Assembly: GCA_024919175.1 (NCBI GenBank)
Contig: CP103804.1
Location: 1,674,001 to 1,738,000, forward strand
Source of the DNA: Clostridioides difficile
Lineage (GTDB): Bacteria > Bacillota > Clostridia > Peptostreptococcales > Peptostreptococcaceae
Direction of reading: 5' to 3'
Length of the DNA stretch: 64,000 bases
Positions 58,493 through 64,000 of this stretch are shown piece after piece. The notes under the pieces are model-generated. The model was not told where the DNA came from, did not search any database, and saw only the letters and a list, made by a program, of their open reading frames with translations. Positions within the stretch are counted from its first letter, which is position 1. Every line of letters starts with the position of its first letter. A program made the position numbers and the translations under genes.

Positions 58493-60523
58493 GTGGGAGA
58501 TACAATTTTAGGAAATCGATATGAAATCATCAGGAAGATTGGTGATGGAGGAATGGCCTTTGTATATGAGGCTAAAGACAGATTATTAAACAGGACTGTT
58601 GCACTTAAAGTACTCAGACCTGAATTTGTAGATGACGATGAATTTTTAACAAAATTTAAAAGAGAAGCAGAAGCAGTAGCAAGTCTTTCACATCCAAATA
58701 TAGTAAATGTATATGATGTTGGGGAAGATGGAAAAGTTCATTATATTGTAATGGAATTTGTAGATGGAAAAAATTTAAAAGAAATTATACAAGATGAAGG
58801 TATATTAGACGAATATACTGCACTAGATATAACAAAACAAATAGCTATGGCACTTAGTGCTGCACATAAAAAGGGGATTATACATAGAGATATAAAACCT
58901 CATAATATTCTCATATCCAATGAAGGAAGAGTAGTAAAAGTAGCTGATTTTGGTATAGCTAAAGCTGTCTCAAATTCAACAATGACTAATATTGGTAGTA
59001 TAATAGGTTCAGTACACTATTTTTCGCCAGAGCAAGCTAAAGGAAAATTTGTAACTAATAATGCAGACTTGTATTCTTTAGGTATAGTTTTATATGAAAT
59101 GCTGATAGGAAAAGTACCATTTAGAGGAGATAGCCCAATTTCTATAGCACTTCAGCATATTAATGATGATATAGATTTTACATCAGAAGAAAAAGTTAGG
59201 ATTCCTCAAAGTGTAAGAACTACAATAAAAAAGCTTACAGAAAAATCTAGTGCAGATAGATACCAAACTGCTGAAGAGTTAATAGAAGATATAGATTATA
59301 TAGAAAAAAATATTGACTTAGATTTTATAAAGGAATACGATGATTTTGCAACGAAGAAAATTGATGAAAAAGAAATTAATAAAGCTGTAACTCCAATACT
59401 TGTAAAGCCAGCTCCAGAAAAAGTGGTTAAACCTATAGAAGTTGCTGACTTAGATGAAGATGAAGATTATTACGATGATTTTTATGAGGATGAAGATGAA
59501 GATGAAGAAGATGAAGATGAGGAAGAGATAATGAGAGCTAAAAAGAATCAAAAACCTAAGAATACTCAAAGTAAGAGGGCTAAGAGAAAGAAGAAAAAAC
59601 AAGAAAGTCCTAAAGCTAGAAAAAGACTAAAAGTAGTCGCAGCCGTTTTGATAGTAATCTTATGTGCACAAGTATTCTTAGCATATAAATTTTTATTTGC
59701 TGGAGGATTTGGTAGTAAAGATTTAACTGTTCCTAATCTTGTGAATATGACATTAGAGGAAGCACAAAGTGAAGTTGAAAAAGAAGGATTGTCCTTAAGT
59801 GTAAAAAGTGAAGAGTATAGCAGCGAGGTTGACAAAAACTGTATAATATCGCAAACACCTGAAGGTGGAAGTACAAATATTAAAAAAGGTGATACTATAA
59901 ATGTCGTTGTAAGTAAAGGTGCAAATGAAGCTTCAGTTCCAAATGTAGTAGGTATTACTTTAACTAATGCAAAGAAAATTATAGAGGAAAATAAATTGAA
60001 AGTTGGTACTGTCAAGTACGAATATAGTTCAGTATATAAAGAAGGTACAGTTTTAAGTCAGAGTCCTAGCTCTGGTTCATCAAGTGTTCAAGAAGGTGAT
60101 GAGATAGACCTGTATGTTAGCAAAGGCTCAGAAAAATCAAATACGCCAACGCCAACAACACCAAATAAGACTCCAACAACACCAGATGAGGATGATACAA
60201 CAACACCTGGTTCAAACTCAGGAAATAGTGGAGGAAATTCAGGTGGTTCAAACTCAGGAAATTCAGGAAATAGCGGAGGAAATTCAGGCGGTTCAAACTC
60301 AGGAAATTCAGGAAATAGTGGAGGAAACTCAGGCGGTTCAAACTCAGGAAATACTGGGGATGGGTCAGGAAATAGTGGAGGAAACTCAGGGAATAGTGGA
60401 GATGGGTCAGGCAATAGTGGAGGAAACTCAGGAAATAGTGGAGATAACTCAGGCGGTTCAAACTCAGGAAATACTGGAGAAACTCCATCAGGAACTGGTG
60501 GAAATATTGGTAAATCAGAATAA
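58493..60523 (+). CDS. prkC: PASTA-domain Ser/Thr kinase PrkC with Gly-Ser-Asn tail
   Basis: 676 residues from GTG 58493. The kinase domain (about 1-270) has GDGGMAFVYEA, ALKVL, HRDIKPHNIL, DFGIAK and SPEQAKG. An Asp/Glu-rich linker (about 320-345), Lys/Arg-rich stretch and one membrane helix (about 383-402) follow. Only two PASTA repeats (PNLVNMTLEEAQ..., PNVVGITLTNAK...) are present, against three in Bacillus PrkC. About 130 residues of Thr/Pro then Gly-Ser-Asn repeats end the extracellular part. PrkC senses muropeptides or lipid II and affects wall homeostasis and germination. The tail could span or bind the wall (inference). Confidence 0.96.
   Translation: MGDTILGNRYEIIRKIGDGGMAFVYEAKDRLLNRTVALKVLRPEFVDDDEFLTKFKREAEAVASLSHPNIVNVYDVGEDGKVHYIVMEFVDGKNLKEIIQDEGILDEYTALDITKQIAMALSAAHKKGIIHRDIKPHNILISNEGRVVKVADFGIAKAVSNSTMTNIGSIIGSVHYFSPEQAKGKFVTNNADLYSLGIVLYEMLIGKVPFRGDSPISIALQHINDDIDFTSEEKVRIPQSVRTTIKKLTEKSSADRYQTAEELIEDIDYIEKNIDLDFIKEYDDFATKKIDEKEINKAVTPILVKPAPEKVVKPIEVADLDEDEDYYDDFYEDEDEDEEDEDEEEIMRAKKNQKPKNTQSKRAKRKKKKQESPKARKRLKVVAAVLIVILCAQVFLAYKFLFAGGFGSKDLTVPNLVNMTLEEAQSEVEKEGLSLSVKSEEYSSEVDKNCIISQTPEGGSTNIKKGDTINVVVSKGANEASVPNVVGITLTNAKKIIEENKLKVGTVKYEYSSVYKEGTVLSQSPSSGSSSVQEGDEIDLYVSKGSEKSNTPTPTTPNKTPTTPDEDDTTTPGSNSGNSGGNSGGSNSGNSGNSGGNSGGSNSGNSGNSGGNSGGSNSGNTGDGSGNSGGNSGNSGDGSGNSGGNSGNSGDNSGGSNSGNTGETPSGTGGNIGKSE
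60209..60480 (+). repeat. Tandem repeat encoding the Gly-Ser-Asn tail of PrkC
   Basis: A 45-bp unit beginning GGTTCAAACTCAGGAAATTC recurs at 60245, 60290 and 60335 with near-identical copies; related shorter units continue to 60480. Such arrays change length readily, so prkC length should vary among strains. Confidence 0.85.
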
Positions 60524-60541
60524 ATATTAGCTAAAAATAAA

Positions 60542-60590
60542 AAGCTGTCCTTTTATAGAAGTTATTTTCTTTAAAGGGGCAGTTTGTTTT
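60542..60590 (+). terminator. Intrinsic terminator after prkC
   Basis: A 14-bp imperfect stem (AAGCTGTCCTTTTA at 60542-60555 with TAAAGGGGCAGTTT at 60572-60585, G-U pairs) is followed by GTTTT. Confidence 0.7.
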
Positions 60591-60630
60591 GTATAAAATA
60601 TTGGATTAATTATAAGGGAGATAAATATTT

Positions 60631-61374
60631 ATGAATAGAAATAATAAAACAGTTTTGGTCACAGGTGGGTCTAGAGGAATTGGAAAAGCACTATCTAAAA
60701 CATTTGCAAAAGATGGATATAATGTATTGATAAACTTTAATAAATCAGAAAATGAGGCTAAAGAATTGTACACTGTATTAGAAGAAAAAGGTTTTTCTGT
60801 AAAATTATTTAAAGCTGATATTTCAAATAGAGAAGAAGTCGAAAATATGATAGATTATTGCATAAAGGAGTTTGGAGGATTAGATGTACTTATAAATAAT
60901 GCTGGTATAAGCCAAGATAAGTTATTTACAGATATAACTGATGAAGATTGGGATAATATGATGAATATTAACTTAAAAGGAAGTTTTTATTGTTCACAAA
61001 TTGCTTTAAAATACATGATATCAGAAAAAAAAGGAAACATAATTAATATATCTTCAATTTGGGGTATATCAGGTGCTTCTTGTGAAGTACATTACTCTAT
61101 ATCAAAAGCAGGCATAATAGGAATGACAAAGGCATTAGCTAAAGAAGTTGCTCCATCAAATATCAGAGTAAATAGCATAGCACCAGGAGTTATTAATACA
61201 GATATGTTATCTGAATATAATGAAGATGAGATAGATGTTCTTGTAGAGGAAACTCCTTTAATGAGATTAGGAACACCAGAAGATATAGCAAATTGTGCTA
61301 TTTTCTTAGCATCTGATAAATCAAGTTTTATTACTGGTCAGGTAATTAGTCCAAACGGAGGATTTGTTATTTAA
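60631..61374 (+). CDS. Short-chain dehydrogenase/reductase, FabG-like
   Basis: 247 residues after AAGGGAG. The Rossmann motif TGGSRGIGKAL binds NADP(H), NNAG is conserved, and the catalytic Ser/Tyr/Lys lie in ISSIWG and HYSISKAG. Length and sequence match 3-oxoacyl-ACP reductase, which acts in fatty-acid elongation, but no other fab gene is near, so a different oxo-substrate is possible. It is bracketed by terminator and spacer and interrupts the prkC-rsgA order seen in Bacillus. Confidence 0.85.
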   Translation: MNRNNKTVLVTGGSRGIGKALSKTFAKDGYNVLINFNKSENEAKELYTVLEEKGFSVKLFKADISNREEVENMIDYCIKEFGGLDVLINNAGISQDKLFTDITDEDWDNMMNINLKGSFYCSQIALKYMISEKKGNIINISSIWGISGASCEVHYSISKAGIIGMTKALAKEVAPSNIRVNSIAPGVINTDMLSEYNEDEIDVLVEETPLMRLGTPEDIANCAIFLASDKSSFITGQVISPNGGFVI

Positions 61375-61470
61375 AAAAAATGTGGTATTATATAAAAATA
61401 GGAAAGAATAACACTATATACTACTCATAAACAATATATGTTTATATAATTTTATAAAGGGAGGTATTTG

Positions 61471-62355
61471 ATGCTAGAAGGAAAAATTATAAAAGGGATT
61501 AGTGGATTTTATTATGTAGATACAGAGAAAGGTCTTTATGAATGTAAGGCTAGAGGTATATTTAGAAAGCAAAAAGTAACACCTCTAGTTGGTGATAGAG
61601 TTAAAATAAGTGTTGTTGATGAAGATGAAAAAAAGGGAATTGTGGAAGAAATAGATAGTAGAGACACAGAACTTATAAGACCACCTATAGCAAATGTAGA
61701 TAAAGCACTAATAGTATTTGCAATAAAAAATCCTAAACCAAACTTATCTCTTTTAGATAGATTTATAGTTTTGGCAGAAAAAGAAAATTTAGAAACTGTA
61801 ATAATCCTTACAAAAGCAGATTTAGATGATGATGATATATTAGAGCATGTTAAAAAGATATACGAGCTTAGTGGATATAAGGTTATTCCTGTAAGCAATG
61901 TCACTAAGTTAAATATAGATAAAGTAAAAGATGAATTAAAAGAAAATGTAGTAGTATTTGCAGGGCCATCTGGAGTTGGAAAATCAAGCTTATTAAATGA
62001 AATAGATGAAAATTTTAAACTGCAAACAGGCGTAGTAAGTGATAAAATAAAAAGAGGAAAACATACCACTCGTCATGCTGAACTTTTAAAATTGGAGTTT
62101 GGTGGAATGGTTGCAGATACACCAGGTTTTAGTTCTCTTGCACTTGAAGACATAGAAGAGGTTGAACTTAAAGATTATTTTATAGAATTTGATAAATTTA
62201 ATGATTGTAAGTTTGGTTCAAAATGTATTCATGAAAATGAACCTAATTGTGCTATAAAAGAAGCTGTTGCAAATGGAGAAATATCTAAAGAAAGATATGA
62301 TAGTTATATACAGCTACTAAATGAAATAAGACAAAATAACAGTAGGAGGTATTAG
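61471..62355 (+). CDS. rsgA: Ribosome small-subunit-dependent GTPase RsgA
   Basis: 294 residues from ATG 61471, after GGGAGG. It helps late 30S assembly. An N-terminal OB domain is followed by a circularly permuted GTPase: TKADL (G4) comes before GPSGVGKSSL (G1) and DTPGFS (G3). The C-terminal zinc knuckle is CKFGSKCIHENEPNC. Confidence 0.96.
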   Translation: MLEGKIIKGISGFYYVDTEKGLYECKARGIFRKQKVTPLVGDRVKISVVDEDEKKGIVEEIDSRDTELIRPPIANVDKALIVFAIKNPKPNLSLLDRFIVLAEKENLETVIILTKADLDDDDILEHVKKIYELSGYKVIPVSNVTKLNIDKVKDELKENVVVFAGPSGVGKSSLLNEIDENFKLQTGVVSDKIKRGKHTTRHAELLKLEFGGMVADTPGFSSLALEDIEEVELKDYFIEFDKFNDCKFGSKCIHENEPNCAIKEAVANGEISKERYDSYIQLLNEIRQNNSRRY

Positions 62356-62359
62356 AAAC

Positions 62360-63031
62360 ATGATTAAATTAGCACCATCAATATTATCAGCAGATTTTGC
62401 GAGATTATTAGAGGATGTAAAAAAAGTGGAAAGTGCAGGATGTGAATATCTTCATATCGATGTAATGGATGGGCATTTTGTACCAAATATTACACTAGGG
62501 CCACTTGTAGTTAAAAGTTTAAAAAAAGAAAATATAAATATGGTATTTGATGCTCATCTTATGATAGAAAATCCAGACCAATATATTGAAGAGTTCGTAA
62601 AAGCAGGGTGTGATATAATAACTGTTCATCAGGAAGCTTGTACACATCTACATAGAACTATACAAAATATAAAATCACATGGAATAAAGGCAGGTGTAGT
62701 ACTTAATCCAGCAACTCCAATAGATACTATTAAACATGTACTATCTGATTTAGATATGGTGCTTTTAATGTCTGTTAATCCTGGATTTGGAGGACAATCA
62801 TTCATACCTTGTGTGTTAGATAAAATTAAAGAGTTAAAAACACTTATAGATAGTAAAGGATTAAATATTGATATAGAAGTTGATGGTGGCATAAGCCCTA
62901 AAAATGTAGCTGAAGTTGTACAAGCAGGAGCTAACGTAATAGTAGCAGGCTCTGCAATATTTGGAAGTGATGACATTCAAGAAACAGTTAACTTATTTAG
63001 AAAGAATGCTTCTCTTGAAGAGTTAGTTTAG
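62360..63031 (+). CDS. rpe: Ribulose-phosphate 3-epimerase
   Basis: 223 residues after TAGGAGG. It interconverts ribulose-5-P and xylulose-5-P in the pentose phosphate pathway. The TIM-barrel metal and catalytic residues are in LHIDVMDGHFVPN, DAHLMIENPD and IEVDGGISPKN; SVNPGFGGQSF binds phosphate. Confidence 0.96.
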   Translation: MIKLAPSILSADFARLLEDVKKVESAGCEYLHIDVMDGHFVPNITLGPLVVKSLKKENINMVFDAHLMIENPDQYIEEFVKAGCDIITVHQEACTHLHRTIQNIKSHGIKAGVVLNPATPIDTIKHVLSDLDMVLLMSVNPGFGGQSFIPCVLDKIKELKTLIDSKGLNIDIEVDGGISPKNVAEVVQAGANVIVAGSAIFGSDDIQETVNLFRKNASLEELV

Positions 63032-63039
63032 ATTTAGCT

Positions 63040-63681
63040 ATGAAAATTTGTATTGTTTTAAATGGCGAAATTGAAGATTATAAAATTACAAGAGATATTA
63101 TACTTAAAGAATGTTATGACTGCATAATATGTGCAGATGGAGGCGCAAATCATACCTATAAAATGGATATAATACCAGATTATATCTTGGGAGATTTAGA
63201 TTCAGTAGAAGAAGACAAGATAAATTTCTATAGAAATCAAGATGTTAAATTTGAAAAATTTCCATCTAAAAAAGATGAAACTGATACAGAGCTATGTCTT
63301 TTTTTAGCTAAAACTCTTAAAGCTAACCATATTGATTTTTTTGGTGCATTAGGTGGAAGAATTGACCATACCCTTGCAAATATAAATCTATTGTATTATT
63401 TAAAAGAAGATGACATATATTCTAGGATACTCTCAGATAAAGAAGAGATGTATATAGTTGAAAATGAGGAATTTACATTGTTTGGAAACAAAGGAGATAC
63501 TATTTCTGTAATAGCTGTAAAAGGAGATGCTAAAGGAGTAACACTTACTGGTTTAGAATATCCTTTGGATGATTATTATATGAAGTATTCAGTCCCTATT
63601 GGAATATCCAATGTTATGTTGGGTAATTATTGTAAAATTAAAGTAGAGCAAGGATGTGTACTTGTAGTTAGAAATTTATAA
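63040..63681 (+). CDS. thiN: Thiamine pyrophosphokinase
   Basis: 213 residues. It converts thiamine to thiamine pyrophosphate. The family motifs are CADGGANHTYK, ILGDLDS, KDETDTEL and GALGGRIDHTLANI. No clear Shine-Dalgarno precedes ATG 63040, 8 bases after rpe, so translation may be coupled. The rpe-thiN order matches Bacillus. Confidence 0.94.
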   Translation: MKICIVLNGEIEDYKITRDIILKECYDCIICADGGANHTYKMDIIPDYILGDLDSVEEDKINFYRNQDVKFEKFPSKKDETDTELCLFLAKTLKANHIDFFGALGGRIDHTLANINLLYYLKEDDIYSRILSDKEEMYIVENEEFTLFGNKGDTISVIAVKGDAKGVTLTGLEYPLDDYYMKYSVPIGISNVMLGNYCKIKVEQGCVLVVRNL

Positions 63682-63714
63682 AAATGGACTTTAATAATTG
63701 ATTTTATATTACAG

Positions 63715-63762
63715 AGCAGATACAATCAAGTAAAATATATTTATAATTGTATCTGCTTTTTA
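63715..63762 (+). terminator. Intrinsic terminator after thiN
   Basis: A perfect 12-bp stem (AGCAGATACAAT at 63715-63726 with ATTGTATCTGCT at 63746-63757) is followed by TTTTT. It closes the long housekeeping run. Confidence 0.9.
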
Positions 63763-63811
63763 GTATATAATTATAAATAAATAATAATTTTTGACGCAAG
63801 GGGGATTTTTT

Positions 63812-64000
63812 GTGATAGACAGTATTATTTTCGATTTAGATGGAACTCTATGGGATTCAACTGAAGGAGTATGTAAAGTATGGCAAGAGGTCTTAGATAA
63901 ACGTGAGGATATAGATTTAAATGTTACAGTAGAATTATTTAGAAGTGTTATGGGTCTTTCATTTGATGAAATAGCAAAGCGTTTATTTCCAGACTTAGAT
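63812..64000 (+). CDS. HAD-superfamily hydrolase, N-terminal part
   Basis: The gene runs off the window after 63 codons. GTG 63812 follows AAGGGGG. HAD motif I is SIIFDLDGTLWDS, with both catalytic Asp residues; the helical cap begins after it (PGM/phosphoglycolate-phosphatase-like subgroup I). The substrate cannot be read from this part. Confidence 0.85.
   Translation, partial: MIDSIIFDLDGTLWDSTEGVCKVWQEVLDKREDIDLNVTVELFRSVMGLSFDEIAKRLFPDLD

Noticed and set aside
60088..60530. Several ORFs of over 100 codons in other frames over the prkC repeats
   Set aside because: Stop-free frames arise from the repeated Gly/Ser/Asn codons; compositions are extreme and no starts have ribosome sites.

Overview
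The window is AT-rich, Gram-positive, endospore-forming clostridial DNA. It carries spoIVA, SepF, YlmH and DivIVA division genes, T-box leaders, a PyrR attenuator, a PASTA kinase with its PP2C phosphatase, and strong GGAGG ribosome binding sites throughout. Gene content and protein sequences look most like Clostridioides difficile. That is recognition from memory; no database search was possible. No tRNA, rRNA, insertion sequence, prophage or CRISPR array was seen.

Layout. 1-7.1 kb: the 3' end of gpsA and spoIVA (neighbours in Bacillus) are separated by a TetR regulator, an unusual M24 peptidase-like protein, an APC permease and an MFS carrier. 7.2-11.2 kb: two tandem paralogous surface proteins of unknown function. 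11.3-14.6 kb: the ACT/UPF0210 pair, then a PfoR-like EIIC membrane protein on the minus strand. 15-22 kb: the ylm/division cluster (HlyD-like, YggS, SepF, YggT, YlmH, DivIVA), then a T-box and ileS. 22.4-28.5 kb: YitT, a His-rich metal-binding protein, TetR/DegV with a striking operator, a canonical M24 peptidase and a second APC permease. 28.5-30.6 kb: a tryptophan T-box heading a nucleosidase-trpS operon. 30.67-30.88 kb: a probable free-standing structured RNA on the minus strand. 31-34.6 kb: a compact LytS/LytTR pair and a CstA transporter. 34.8-40.2 kb: DksA-like protein, deacetylase, lspA-rluD, PyrR attenuator, pyrR and uracil permease. 40.2-42.1 kb: an ABC-F ribosome-protection gene behind a leader-peptide attenuator. 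42.3-45.5 kb: RqcH and threonine aldolase. 45.7-64 kb: a long housekeeping run, dapF-yicC-gmk-rpoZ-coaBC-priA-def-fmt-DUF116-yugP-rsmB-rlmN-prpC-prkC-fabG-rsgA-rpe-thiN, then the start of an HAD hydrolase.

How the genes work together. The 46-63.7 kb run is the clostridial version of the Bacillus yloC-yloS cluster and links nucleotide supply, translation initiation and rRNA modification, and Ser/Thr signalling. Much of the window is controlled by RNA-level attenuation: two T-boxes, a PyrR attenuator and an antibiotic-type attenuator. Two loci pair an M24 peptidase-fold protein with near-identical APC permeases; in one of them the peptidase has lost most metal ligands.

Most interesting signals: the unassigned minus-strand RNA at 30674-30878; the ABC-F attenuator with a 14-codon leader; IleRS with a GVHH in place of HIGH; the metal-ligand-poor M24 protein with its own TetR operators; and the tandem surface proteins.
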